A stretch of 64,000 bases of DNA. Source: Woronichinia naegeliana WA131 (GTDB lineage Bacteria > Cyanobacteriota > Cyanobacteriia > Cyanobacteriales > Microcystaceae). Below the pieces are notes generated by a model. It did no database searches. It worked only from the letters and a program-made list of their open reading frames with translations, and was not told the origin of the DNA. The DNA is taken from contig CP073041.1 of the NCBI GenBank assembly GCA_025370055.1, positions 4,372,272 to 4,436,271 of the forward strand, given 5' to 3'. Position 1 is the first letter of the stretch, and the number at the start of each line of letters is the position of its first letter. The translations under genes were made by a program, and so were the position numbers. Below are positions 1 to 9,658 of this stretch, in pieces.

Positions 1-210
1 TCTTAGTAATTGTTCTTGATGGGTTTCAACTAATTTTTGAACGCGGTTAATTTCCACACGGCTAAATCCTTGATTATTTTGAAGACGGACAGGTTGAAGC
101 CAAAATTTAGCGAGGGATTTATCCCGTTCAATATGAATATGGGGAGGCTCATTTTGATCCCCTGCATAGCAAAAAAATCGGTATGGGCCAACGGTTAACA
201 GGGTGGGCAT
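1..210 (-). CDS. DUF4160 domain protein, C-terminus beyond left edge
   Basis: The frame reads leftward from an ATG at 210 and stays open to base 1 (70 codons visible). It begins MPTLLTVGPYRFFCYAGDQ and contains PPHIHIERD followed by AKFWL, the signature of the small DUF4160 family. These proteins are usually 80-100 residues and often sit next to DUF2442 or toxin-antitoxin genes. The function of the family is not established. An ATG at 220 is out of frame, so 210 is the only sensible start. Identification is by motif recall. Confidence 0.8.
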   Translation of the reverse strand, partial: MPTLLTVGPYRFFCYAGDQNEPPHIHIERDKSLAKFWLQPVRLQNNQGFSRVEINRVQKLVETHQEQLLR

Positions 211-390
211 TCAAAAACATTAACTCTATTCTTTACAACATAACTGATATTTATTTTAAGTGTCAATAAAAATTTGTATTTTTTTAAATAAACTAAGAGC
301 GGCGATCACATTTTTATTATTGTTACGGTAAAGTTAGCGATTGCCATATTTCTTTAAGGAGATTAAGAACAGCGATCTTGGAGTATATTT

Positions 391-475
391 TTAAATTTCT
401 CTGCGTATTCTGATGCGTTTTTCCTCGACAATCCATAAATTTTACTGGCAAGTTTTCATCAATTTTAAATTTCAT
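391..475 (-). pseudogene. DUF5615 PIN-like toxin relic with internal deletion
   Basis: Reading leftward from ATG 475, the first 13 codons give MKFKIDENLPVKF, the canonical N-terminus of DUF5615 PIN-like toxins. One base further on, a second frame gives WIVEEKRIRIRREI and a TAA at 391-393, which matches the usual C-terminal end of the same family. The 80-90 residues that normally lie between, including most of the acidic active-site residues, are missing. An out-of-frame internal deletion therefore removed the toxin core. The relic lies just downstream of the DUF433 antitoxin on the same strand, which is the normal order of this pair. Confidence 0.75.
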
Positions 476-482
476 AATATCC

Positions 483-728
<246 letters not shown>

Positions 729-780
729 TCATCTCGAATTATATCAGAAAATTTCTGTCAGTAAAAAATTCTAACGGTAA

Positions 781-840
781 GCGATCGCAATCATTCCTTC
801 AACTAACAAAAAGCTGCGATCGCAATCATTCTTTAAACTA
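781..840. repeat. HIP1-containing direct repeat in intergenic region
   Basis: A 25-base unit beginning GCGATCGCAATCATTC occurs at 781-805 and again, slightly changed, at 816-840. The 709-990 gap holds no ORF I can support; the phrase CTAAGAGCGGCGATC is found both here and near 292, so this is dispersed cyanobacterial HIP1-type repeat material rather than a gene. Confidence 0.6.
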
Positions 841-990
841 GCTAAGAGCGGCGATCGCAACCAGACCTATAGCAGATAAAATCCCAAACAAGGCAAATAA
901 TATTAAAATATGTTAATTTTTGCACTGGTACTTTCGCAAAAACCAAGTTAAATAATATACTAAGATCTGAACGCTTAATTGTGAGCTACG

Positions 991-2367
991 ATGACTAACT
1001 CCTCCTTACAACAGGCTTGGTTAAATTTAACATCTTCTGCTGATGAATCCGAAATTGCTGGGCATTTAGTGATCCCAGAAATTCTACGAATTTTAGGTTT
1101 TATTTATAACCAAGGTGAAGTTGTAGAAGAATATAAAACTGGTTTAGGTGGTCAAAAAGTTGACATAGCCGCGAAAAAAAATACATCTAACTGTAAATTA
1201 TTGCATACACTTACGGATGCCTCTCTTATAATTGAGTTAAAAAATAGAACTAGAAACTTGAATTTTGGAAGTCAGGACTATAAATCAGCCGTTAGACAAC
1301 TTAAAGGTTATCTTCATCCACAAGCGACACATTGTAGCGAAGTAAAATGGGCAATTTTAACTAATGCTAATCATATACAACTTTTTCGTCGTCATGGGCG
1401 AGTTTTCTATCCATTTACAACTAATATTACATTAACCGCAGGGAATATTGATGACAAGATTAATCTGATTAAAAAATATATTTATAATGATTATAAGGCT
1501 CTATCTGTTTCACTCTATAACAATAAGGGAGGAGTTGGCAAAACAACAACTGCTATTAATTTAGCGGGTATATTATCATTACCCAAACCAGAAGGATTTG
1601 ACAAAAAAGTACTTTTAGTTGATTTTGACCCAAACCAAAAAGATTTAACGGATTTACTTAATCTTCAACCAGGTAAAATAAAATTTTCTGATTATCTTAA
1701 TCAACATAAGAACAAACAAATATCAATTAAAAATATCATTTCAACTTATCAATTAAAACTAAAAAGTGGTAAATTACATGGTTTTTTCGATGTTATTCCT
1801 GCCGATGATGGTTTCCTTGGCACCTCTTATGTCTTTCAACAGGGAATATTAAAAACGATTCTTAACTCATTGTTAAATGACTATGATTATATTATTATTG
1901 ATGCTCCACCAGGTGATAATTATTTTACAAGAGAAGCGATTATCGCCTCTGATGTTATTTTAATGCCGTCTAAACACAATGGACTTGCCTCCTTTAAGAA
2001 TGCAGCAATGGCAATGAAACAAATATTTCCTCTATTAGGTGGTGAGCGTCGAGCTTTCTACCCAGAATTAGCTGATCCAATACCCTTACCGATTTTTTTT
2101 AATGGAGAACAAATAACTCCTGCTGCGAAGGAACAAGCTCAAAAGGCTATCAGTCAGATTATAAAAGAGGCAAAACAGCAGGATCAAGTTGATTTACTTA
2201 ATTTTTTCTTTCCAAAATACACTGCTGCCCATAAAGATTTAAGCATATTTGAGATACCCAATAATGCTTATATTGCATCATCAGCATTTATTCAACGACC
2301 AGCCGTATTTCGTAGCAAGGTCGCTCTAGGATATTATCGACAATTAGTTGAGGAGTATTTTCTCTAA
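991..2367 (+). CDS. PD-(D/E)XK nuclease-like domain fused to ParA-type ATPase
   Basis: This 458-residue protein has two parts. Residues about 1-150 resemble the N-terminal nuclease domain of type I restriction R subunits (HsdR-N): KVDIA places Asp58, and LIIELKN places Glu82 and Lys84, giving a D...ExK constellation. Residues about 170-458 are a ParA/MinD-type ATPase with deviant Walker A KGGVGKTTT (179-187), Walker A' VDFDPN (210-215) and Walker B YIIIDAPPG (300-308). The stop TAA overlaps the ATG of the next gene by one base, so the two are translationally coupled. Such a fusion suggests a conflict or plasmid-surveillance role rather than ordinary partitioning; that role is inference. Confidence 0.8.
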   Translation: MTNSSLQQAWLNLTSSADESEIAGHLVIPEILRILGFIYNQGEVVEEYKTGLGGQKVDIAAKKNTSNCKLLHTLTDASLIIELKNRTRNLNFGSQDYKSAVRQLKGYLHPQATHCSEVKWAILTNANHIQLFRRHGRVFYPFTTNITLTAGNIDDKINLIKKYIYNDYKALSVSLYNNKGGVGKTTTAINLAGILSLPKPEGFDKKVLLVDFDPNQKDLTDLLNLQPGKIKFSDYLNQHKNKQISIKNIISTYQLKLKSGKLHGFFDVIPADDGFLGTSYVFQQGILKTILNSLLNDYDYIIIDAPPGDNYFTREAIIASDVILMPSKHNGLASFKNAAMAMKQIFPLLGGERRAFYPELADPIPLPIFFNGEQITPAAKEQAQKAISQIIKEAKQQDQVDLLNFFFPKYTAAHKDLSIFEIPNNAYIASSAFIQRPAVFRSKVALGYYRQLVEEYFL

Positions 2368-3308
2368 TGAAACAGAAAATTGGTGCATTATTGCCTCTCT
2401 ATCGTGATGAAATTGAACCTCTATTTCCCATTGAGACTCATCAATTTTTAATTGCAGAAGCAGCAAAAGCGATAAATCAAGCAGGAGATCGTAATTGGAT
2501 TCCCGTGATTGTTAGACAAACGGAGGAAGACAAGTATCAGGCGATCGCTAACATTTTTGTTTTAGCCGCAGCCCAAGAAGCAGGTCTTGATAAAATTTGG
2601 TGCATTATTGCCGACGATTCTGAGCAAACGGAAAAAGCTTCACAGTTATTGTCTCAAGAAATTGCACCCAAGGTTAATTTAGCTACGGCAAGCAGAGAAG
2701 AAATTAAACTTGCTTTAGACTATCTCATTAATCGTTCTATTCGACCTCTGAGCAGTGTAACTTTAGCAACGGCTTTAGATAAAATTGATAAAGCTCCACG
2801 TCAATACTGGAAAGAAGAATTAAAAGAAGTAAAAACCCTTGGCTGTGGTATCACAACACCCGCAAAATTAAACATTTTTAAAGAAGTATTCTATTCCACT
2901 CCTGAAGCACCGTCACCGCCACCACCACAGATTAATTTGGCAACTGCAACTAGGGACGAAATTCGTGTAAGATTAGAGTATCTTATTAATCGTCCTATAA
3001 ATCCATTGAAAAATGTTGATTTAGAAGATGCTCTTGATAAATTGGATAATCCTTACCGTCAATACTGGAAAGAAGAACTAAAAGAAATTACGTTTCTTGA
3101 TTTTGGTATTACAGCAGCTAAGTTGAAAATTCTTAAAGAGATTTTTTATACAACACCTCAACCTTTGCCAGAAATTATTAACGATAGAGTTATTCTGAAT
3201 ACTCTGACAGTTAAAGAACTCCAAAAAGTAGCAGAAAAGCGAGGTAAATTAGAATTTAAAAAACTTAAAAAGCCTGAATTAATTGAAATACTGGCAATGC
3301 CTAATTAG
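2367..3308 (+). CDS. ParB-like protein with duplicated helical module and Rho-N/SAP-like tail
   Basis: The 313-residue partner of the upstream ParA-nuclease. Residues about 40-83 (WIPVIVRQTEEDKYQAI ... EAGLDKIWCIIAD) follow the ParB/Spo0J N-terminal pattern, but the arginine-rich GERR-type CTP-binding box is replaced by AIANIF. Residues 103-178 and 189-264 are two copies of one helical module (INLATATRDEI; RQYWKEELKE; TPAKLNIFKE versus AAKLKILKE), joined by a proline linker (SPPPP). Residues about 275-313 (LTVKELQKVAEKRG ... KKPELIEIL) look like a Rho-N/SAP nucleic-acid-binding fold. No function is assigned in any family I can name; DNA recognition for the ATPase is the best inference. Confidence 0.65.
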   Translation: MKQKIGALLPLYRDEIEPLFPIETHQFLIAEAAKAINQAGDRNWIPVIVRQTEEDKYQAIANIFVLAAAQEAGLDKIWCIIADDSEQTEKASQLLSQEIAPKVNLATASREEIKLALDYLINRSIRPLSSVTLATALDKIDKAPRQYWKEELKEVKTLGCGITTPAKLNIFKEVFYSTPEAPSPPPPQINLATATRDEIRVRLEYLINRPINPLKNVDLEDALDKLDNPYRQYWKEELKEITFLDFGITAAKLKILKEIFYTTPQPLPEIINDRVILNTLTVKELQKVAEKRGKLEFKKLKKPELIEILAMPN

Positions 3309-3719
3309 TGAAGAAAATTAATTTTCTTAATTGTTTGATTGCCACCACCTGTAATATCTAGCTATCGTAGTCTAAAACCAATTATCAAATTAGTTTCTTC
3401 CCCTGATAATGTCCTCTCTCAACATCTTCCACACCTTTAAATTCACCCCTTCCCTCGCCTTAGAAGCCCTACAAGCCCAACGATTTAATACTCTAGACTA
3501 CTATCAAGTACAGGGATTAAGTGTCTAAGTTGGCATCATTCGCTACAGACAAAAGTCATTTCTGTCAATTCTATTCCTAAAAGTTAAGTGAATTTCTGAG
3601 TCTTGAGTAACAATTCCCCATCTTCCGTCTATTTCTAGCATCAACATGATCTGTGAGCATTAAATTCTCGCCTGACGTTAGGATAGAAGCCGACCACACT
3701 CTAATTATTTTTGTTTTTT
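3309..3719. other. Intergenic stretch with one short ORF remnant
   Basis: No convincing gene. A 39-codon ORF on the plus strand at 3409-3528 (MSSLNIFHTFKFTPSLALE...) is closed by TAA; the text after the stop stays protein-like for a while, so it may be the eroded start of a former gene. I recognise no family. The rest is AT-rich with no clear terminator or RNA. Confidence 0.35.
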
Positions 3720-6700
3720 ATGCTAAATACCAACCCTACCTGGCTTTATAAAGTTGGCGGTAGTTTGGCTTTTAATCATCCCACCTATGTGGCCCGCCAG
3801 GCTGATCATGAACTTTTGGCCGCATTACAGACGGGTAAATTTTGTTATGTCTTTAACTGTCGACAGATGGGGAAATCTAGTTTGCGGGTTCGGGCGATGC
3901 ACCAACTTCAAGCCGAGGGCAAAGACTGTGCTTCCATTGATATTACTAGTTTGGGTAGCGATATCGATCAACAACAGTGGTATAACGGCATTATTACCCA
4001 ATTATTCTTAAGTTTTAATTTTGTCGGTAAAGTTAATCTAAAAGTCTGGCTAAGAGAGCGATCGCATTTATCGCCAGTGCAGAAATTAAGCCAATTTATT
4101 GAAGAGATTGTCTTAAGCCAGGCGAAGGGAGAACAGGTTTTTATTTTTATTGATGAAATTGATAAGGTTCTCAGTTTAAAATTTTCTTTGGATGACTTTT
4201 TTTCTCTGATTCGTTTTTGTTACAATCAACGGGCTGAAAATGCGGCCTATAATCGCCTGAGTTTTGCCTTATTTGGTGTAGCCACTCCTTCGGATTTAAT
4301 TCGAGATAAGACCCAAACACCTTTTAATATTGGTCAAGCGATCGCCTTAACCGGATTTACAGAAACTGAGGTAGAACCGTTAGCTTTGGGATTAGCCCAT
4401 CTGGCCAAAAATTCCCAAAAATTATTAAACGTTATTTTACATTGGACAGGCGGCCAACCCTTTCTAACCCAAAAAGTCTGCGCCTTGCTCTGTGAAAAAG
4501 GGGAAATCATTGTCGAAGGGAAAGAAGTCATTACCGTAGAAGCTTTGATTGATCAACAACTGATCCACCATTGGGAATCCCAAGACGAACCTGTTCACCT
4601 CAAAACCATTCGCGATCGCCTGCTTCGCAATGAACAAAAAACGGGCCGATTATTAGGACTTTATCAACAGATCTTAGAAAAAGGCTTTATTCAAGCAGAC
4701 GATAGCCAAGAACAAAGTGAGTTAAGACTATCAGGCATTGTGGTTAAAAATGATGGCCAACTAGTCGCTTACAATCGCATCTATCAGGCGGTTTTTAGTT
4801 TGGATTGGGTACACCGAGAATTAGCTAAAATTCGTCCCTATTCCGAAGCCATTCTCGCTTGGCAAGCGAGTCACTATGAAGATCAATCTCGTTTATTGCG
4901 TGGTCAAGCTCTTAAAGATGCTCTACGCTGGTCTGCCAATAAAAATCTCAGTAATCTAGACTATAAATTTCTCAATGCCAGTCAAAATTTAGAACAAGCA
5001 GAAGCCGAACAAACCAATCTAATTCTGCAAAAAGCCAATCAAAAAGCCCAACGCATGATCCAGTTTGGCGTAGGCATTTTAACCCTTTCTCTGCTCGGTT
5101 CCGTCATTGCCATTTTTCAAGCTAACCTTGCTTCTCAAAAACAACAGCAAGCTCAAATTGGCACCGAATTACAACGTATTGGAGAAAGTGCAGAACGTCA
5201 ATTTAACTTTGAACAAATTAATGGTTTATTATCGGTAATGCAAACCGGTCAAGATTTAAAAAAATTAGTAACTTCTAATGAAGTTTTGTCCCATTATCCC
5301 GCCACCAGTCCTCTACTTTCTCTCCAAAAAATTCTAGATCACATTCAGGAACATAATATTCTCCAAGGTCATCAAGAATCCGTCAGTAGTGTGGCCTTTA
5401 GTCCCAATAATCAAACCCTTGCCTCTGCTTCTGGTGATAAAATCGTCCGTCTCTGGCATCTCAACGGAAAACTACAAAAGTCATTACTTGGCCATCAAGG
5501 CGCAGTCTATCGCGTTAGTTTTAGCCCCGATGGTCAAACCCTGGCCACTGCCTCCCAGGATGAAACCGTCAAACTTTGGAATTTAGCAGGACAAGAACTG
5601 AAAACCCTACGGGGCCATCAAGGTTCGGTTTATGCTGTTACGTTTAGTCCCGATGGTCGTTATCTAGCCTCTTCCTCTAGAGATAAAACGGCTCGTCTTT
5701 GGAATCGAGAGGGTCAAACCTTAGCCGTGTTAAAAAATCATGGGCGTTCCGTTGATGATGTTAAATTTAGTCCCGATAGCCAACATCTTGTCACGGTTTC
5801 ACGGGATGGTTTTATTCGCCTTTGGGATTTACAAGGTCATTTACTTAAACGCTTTGGATTACCGAATATCGCTTTTTTTAGTGTTAATTTTAGTCCCGAT
5901 GGTCAAATGTTAGCCGTCGCTGGTGATGATGGTAATAGCTATCTTTGGAATTTAGAAGGTCAGTTATTAGCTACTTTTAAAGGCAATCAAGAGTCAGTCT
6001 TAAGTGTTATTTTTAGTCCTGATGGCCAAAGATTAATTTCCTCTGGTAGCGATGGTACTACTAAAATCTGGAGTCGTTCTGGCTTGGAATTAGCAACTCT
6101 ACGAGGGCATCAGGAAGCGGTTTTTAGTGTGGCAATCACAGGCAATGGGAAAACCCTAGCCACGGCTTCTGAGGATGGAACGGTCAAACTTTGGGATCTA
6201 ACACCAAAAGCCACGGTAGGCTCTAGATTAGCAACAGCTAGGTTAACGGGTTTTGCCTTTAATCCGGTTCAATCGGAAATTGCCATTACCACCATAGAAG
6301 AACCACCAAAAATATTTAATTTGCAAGGACAACTCCAGCGTACTTTTCCCGCCCAAGTGCAGGATTTTTCCAGTCTGGGTTTAGCTCAACTCAATTTTAG
6401 TGCGGATGGTCAATATTTAATGGGTAATGCTGGGGGAGGCAATATTCAAATTTGGGATCGTCAGGGTAAATTAATCAGTCATTTTCAGGCTGCAATGGGC
6501 AGAATTTATGATCTGCAAATGAATGCTGATAATACCGTGATTGCTATTGCTAATCGTCAGGGAGAGATTTGGTTATGGGAGTGGCAAAATCACCAACAAC
6601 AACCTCGATTGCTACGCACGATTAAGGCCGATAGCGATCGCCTACGGAGTGTAAGTTTTAATCCCCAGGCTTCTCAGTTAGCGAGTGCTTCTGATACAGG

Positions 6701-7214
6701 AATAGTGAAGATCTGGAATTTACAGGGACAGCTAGAAACCCATTTTCAGGCAGCAACGGATCTGATTTATCAAGTGCAATTTAGTCCCACCGGCAAATAT
6801 TTATTAACAGCTTCTAGGGATGGAACAGCCAAACTCTGGACAGGGCAAGGAACTCGCTTGCAAACGCTCAAGACTGATCCCCTACCAATTCAAAAAATTA
6901 GTTTTAGTCCCCAAGAACAATGGATCGCGATCGCTTCGAGTGATGGAACTATCCGACTGTGGGATTTGGCGGGTAATTTGCGAGGAGAATTTAAAGGAAA
7001 GGAAACTGCTATTGTGCTTCTCGGTTTTACGTCCGATAGCCGCAGCATTGTCACCCTTAATCAAGAGGGTACTCTGCGAGAATGGCCAGTGGAAAAAGAA
7101 TTAAATCGTCTGGAGAGACTATTAAAAACAGGCTGTCAATGGTTAGGGGATTATTTACAAAGCCATCCCCAGGAACAAGAAAAGTTACCTATTTGCCAAC
7201 AGTTAAAAATTTAA
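3720..7214 (+). CDS. AAA-like NTPase with TM helix and WD40 propeller repeats
   Basis: About 1164 residues. The N-terminus (YKVGGSLAFNHPTYVARQAD) is the AAA-like domain of cyanobacterial WD40 signalling proteins, with a P-loop-like CRQMGKSSL and a Walker B VFIFIDEIDKVL. Near residues 445-465 a hydrophobic segment (FGVGILTLSLLGSVIAIF) is likely a membrane anchor, followed by a short helical linker and about 14 WD40 repeats (for example SFSPDGQTLATASQDETVKLW). The frame extends to a TTG at 3711, but the ATG at 3720 gives the family start. Role: probably a scaffold or STAND-type sensor; no substrate can be named. Confidence 0.85.
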   Translation: MLNTNPTWLYKVGGSLAFNHPTYVARQADHELLAALQTGKFCYVFNCRQMGKSSLRVRAMHQLQAEGKDCASIDITSLGSDIDQQQWYNGIITQLFLSFNFVGKVNLKVWLRERSHLSPVQKLSQFIEEIVLSQAKGEQVFIFIDEIDKVLSLKFSLDDFFSLIRFCYNQRAENAAYNRLSFALFGVATPSDLIRDKTQTPFNIGQAIALTGFTETEVEPLALGLAHLAKNSQKLLNVILHWTGGQPFLTQKVCALLCEKGEIIVEGKEVITVEALIDQQLIHHWESQDEPVHLKTIRDRLLRNEQKTGRLLGLYQQILEKGFIQADDSQEQSELRLSGIVVKNDGQLVAYNRIYQAVFSLDWVHRELAKIRPYSEAILAWQASHYEDQSRLLRGQALKDALRWSANKNLSNLDYKFLNASQNLEQAEAEQTNLILQKANQKAQRMIQFGVGILTLSLLGSVIAIFQANLASQKQQQAQIGTELQRIGESAERQFNFEQINGLLSVMQTGQDLKKLVTSNEVLSHYPATSPLLSLQKILDHIQEHNILQGHQESVSSVAFSPNNQTLASASGDKIVRLWHLNGKLQKSLLGHQGAVYRVSFSPDGQTLATASQDETVKLWNLAGQELKTLRGHQGSVYAVTFSPDGRYLASSSRDKTARLWNREGQTLAVLKNHGRSVDDVKFSPDSQHLVTVSRDGFIRLWDLQGHLLKRFGLPNIAFFSVNFSPDGQMLAVAGDDGNSYLWNLEGQLLATFKGNQESVLSVIFSPDGQRLISSGSDGTTKIWSRSGLELATLRGHQEAVFSVAITGNGKTLATASEDGTVKLWDLTPKATVGSRLATARLTGFAFNPVQSEIAITTIEEPPKIFNLQGQLQRTFPAQVQDFSSLGLAQLNFSADGQYLMGNAGGGNIQIWDRQGKLISHFQAAMGRIYDLQMNADNTVIAIANRQGEIWLWEWQNHQQQPRLLRTIKADSDRLRSVSFNPQASQLASASDTGIVKIWNLQGQLETHFQAATDLIYQVQFSPTGKYLLTASRDGTAKLWTGQGTRLQTLKTDPLPIQKISFSPQEQWIAIASSDGTIRLWDLAGNLRGEFKGKETAIVLLGFTSDSRSIVTLNQEGTLREWPVEKELNRLERLLKTGCQWLGDYLQSHPQEQEKLPICQQLKI

Positions 7215-7275
7215 GCATTTTTTCTCTGACTCTTTCTGGTTTAAAGTGTTTTATTGAGAGATCAGACTCGGTGTA

Positions 7276-7791
7276 TTAGCCTTTTTGTTTAGGCAAATAG
7301 GGAATCAATCCTTTGCGTAACGCCTCCTCTTGAATCTCACGGGGAGCAGAACGAATATCCATAATAAAACCATTGACCATGACCATCCAGATCATTAGAT
7401 TGTCATCCATACGACTCGGTAAACACCAATGACGATCCATCTGGTGAATATCCATCAAATCTCGAATCTGTTTCGACTTCGCCTGGCCGGTACTTTCAGA
7501 AATACCAAAAATCCGATAAATTTCCGTCGCCTTAATATGGGGGGTCTGGGAAGGATCAAACAGAAAATTTGCCATACCAAGAGCATGAATAATACCACAA
7601 GCCCAACCTTTTGCCTGTCCTTTACTCAAGGGTGAAGGTCGTTTTCGACAGAGAGCCGCTGCCAATTGACGAGACAGTTCTGCATATTCCTGGTTAAGAT
7701 AATCCGCACAGAAATCATTCGTCAGTTTGGTAATTTCCTCAAACTTTGCCTGCATTGGCTGGGGGACTTTTTCGCTAGTTGGTTTGGTCAT
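7276..7791 (-). CDS. DUF6398 family protein
   Basis: A 171-residue soluble protein. The segments FEEITKLTNDFCADYLNQEY, LAAALCRKRPSPL, WACGIIHALGMANFLFD, TPHIKATEIYRIFGIS and TGQAKSKQIRDLM match DUF6398. The middle part looks like a helix-turn-helix (IYRIFGISESTGQAKSKQIR), so it may bind DNA, but no role is known. It is convergent with the WD40 gene (61-base gap). Complete and unremarkable in composition. Confidence 0.8.
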   Translation of the reverse strand: MTKPTSEKVPQPMQAKFEEITKLTNDFCADYLNQEYAELSRQLAAALCRKRPSPLSKGQAKGWACGIIHALGMANFLFDPSQTPHIKATEIYRIFGISESTGQAKSKQIRDLMDIHQMDRHWCLPSRMDDNLMIWMVMVNGFIMDIRSAPREIQEEALRKGLIPYLPKQKG

Positions 7792-8102
7792 CGCTCAAAA
7801 CCTCTCAAACAAGGAGGAGAAAGATTAAATTCTAGTTAACATTATCTGGATATTATTCCCATATTACCGGAAAGTTAACTTCGCATTGAATATTGAAATA
7901 GAACAAGTTTAGCGACTTAATTATAGCCCTTCTTGCTGGTGACAAAGAGATGACTTGGTTTGTAAAGAAACTTGAGCCAGTTGACGGTAGGATCTTAACC
8001 AAAACCCAAGATTTGTTACAAATGTCTAATGGTGCTAGGCTTTTGCGGATTTTTTTGGTAGATTGAAGTCAATTTTTGAGGAGTAACATCTACGAAACGA
8101 CT
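7792..8102. other. Divergent intergenic region upstream of aqpZ
   Basis: About 310 bases between the minus-strand DUF6398 start and the aquaporin start. I see no ORF, RNA or strong promoter; a GAGGAG ribosome-binding sequence lies near 8079-8084, some 20 bases before the aquaporin ATG. Confidence 0.4.
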
Positions 8103-8268
8103 ATGAAAAAAGAATACATTGCAGAGTTCTTAGGAACCTTCTGGCTTGTCTTTGGCGGTTGCGGTAGTGCTGTCTTCGCCGCTTTTATTACTGTTCCTGG
8201 TGGTGGGAACACTAACGTTTTTGGTTTGGGCTATCTAGGGGTAGCCCTCGCTTTTGGTTTAACGGTTT

Positions 8269-9658
8269 GGGTGTGACCTTTAGTTGATGAAGGAAAAGAA
8301 AAGTGTTAACATGGGATGAAAAGTGACAAAGAGGAAACAATGATGACAGCAAAACTAATTAATGTAGAGGGTTCAAAGATAAAAATAGAACTAACATTAG
8401 AACTCAGTCGTTCAATGTTGGATACAGAAATAAATATTCAAAAAGGCTTAAACGAAGTAGGTTGCATCGCCAGCAAAGAAGCCTTGAAATATTTAGATAC
8501 AGATGGTTCACCCTTAAAAATCGGTGAAGAAATCTGGAAGAGTAAGGGAGAGCAACCGAAAGAATATCAAACACCTTATGGTGAGGTTATAGTGAATCGT
8601 CATGTATATCAGCGTTCACCTTTGAGGAAAAACGTATTGCCCCTTAGAAAGAGAAGCAAGGATAATCATAACATCAACGCCATTATTGGCAAAACAGGTA
8701 TCCTCAAAAATGTCAGGGATGGCAGGCAAAGAGGTGAAAAATGATTTATTAGAAAATCATGGTAGAAAAGTAGCGCTATCCTATATCCAAAGATTGAGTG
8801 AAGCAGTAGGAAGTGTGGTACAGGCAAAAGAAGAAGCGTGGAGTTATGCCCCGCCCAAGGAGGATAGCCAAATTGCAACAGTGGGAATAGGATTAGATGG
8901 AACCTGTATGCTGATGTGTGAGGATGGCTACCGTGAAGCAATGGTGGGAACCGTTTCCCTATACGATAGTGAAGGCGAACGTCAACATACAATCTATCTA
9001 GGTGCGGCACCAGAGTATGGAAAAAAGAGTTTTCTAGAAAGATTAGAAAGAGAAATTGAGCGAGCGAAAAACCGTTATCCAGAGGCAACATTGGTCGGGA
9101 TAGCAGACGGGGCAGAATCAAATTGGAAGTTTTTAGAAAAGCAAACGGAAGAACAGATATTAGATTTCTATCATGCCTCTGGTTACTTAGGTGCCTTGGC
9201 AGAAGCGTTGCATCCGAATACCGTGTCAAAACAAAAAGAATGGTTGACTGAAAATTGTCGAGAACTCAAGCATGAAAAAGGAAAAGCAGGAGAACTGCTA
9301 AATCTGATGAAAGAAGTCAAAGAAGAAAAAAGTCATTCTAAGAATCTTACCGAGAAACTACAAGCGGCGATTACTTATTACGAGAATCATCAGCATCAAA
9401 TGGATTATGCTGAATACATAGAGAAAAAGTATCCGATTGGTTCAGGTGTTACGGAAGCAGCTTGTAAGACGTTGGTCAAACAACGATTATGTTGTTCAGG
9501 GATGCGATGGAAGGAAAAAGGAGCAGGAATTATTTTGAGCCTACGAGCTTTGGTATTGACCAAGGAACGATGGAGTCAATTTTGGGCAAAACTTGATCAA
9601 TATGGGTTCCCTGTAGAACCCTGATTACAACAGCTTTTATCAACTAAAGGTCGCACCC
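8269..9658 (+). mobile_element. ISKra4-type element, copy A (1390 bp)
   Basis: Ends are GGGTGTGACCTTTAGTTGAT on the left and the complement of GGGTGCGACCTTTAGTTGAT on the right, flanked by the 8-bp duplication AACGGTTT (8261-8268 and 9659-9666). Size, ends and 8-bp target duplication fit the ISMich2-like subgroup of ISKra4. It sits inside aqpZ. At least five near-identical copies occur in this window. Confidence 0.9.
8316..9624 (+). CDS. ISKra4-type transposase, two overlapping frames (copy A)
   Basis: The N-terminal half is read from 8316 to 8744 and the C-terminal half from about 8620 to 9624, in the +1 frame. The switch must occur at or just after 8620-8640, where the zero frame reads CCT TTG AGG AAA AAC; one base forward on the A5 run joins QRSPLRK to TYCPLERE. 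The C-terminal part has the DDE-type core (VGIGLDGTCMLM; VGIADGAES; CKTLVKQRL). The same frame arrangement is present in copies B, E and F, so it may be a functional recoding site rather than damage. Confidence 0.75.

Noticed and set aside
8666-9229. 187-codon minus-strand frame across the ISKra4 transposase
   Set aside because: Antisense shadow repeated in every IS copy; no start signal and low-complexity Leu/Pro/His content.
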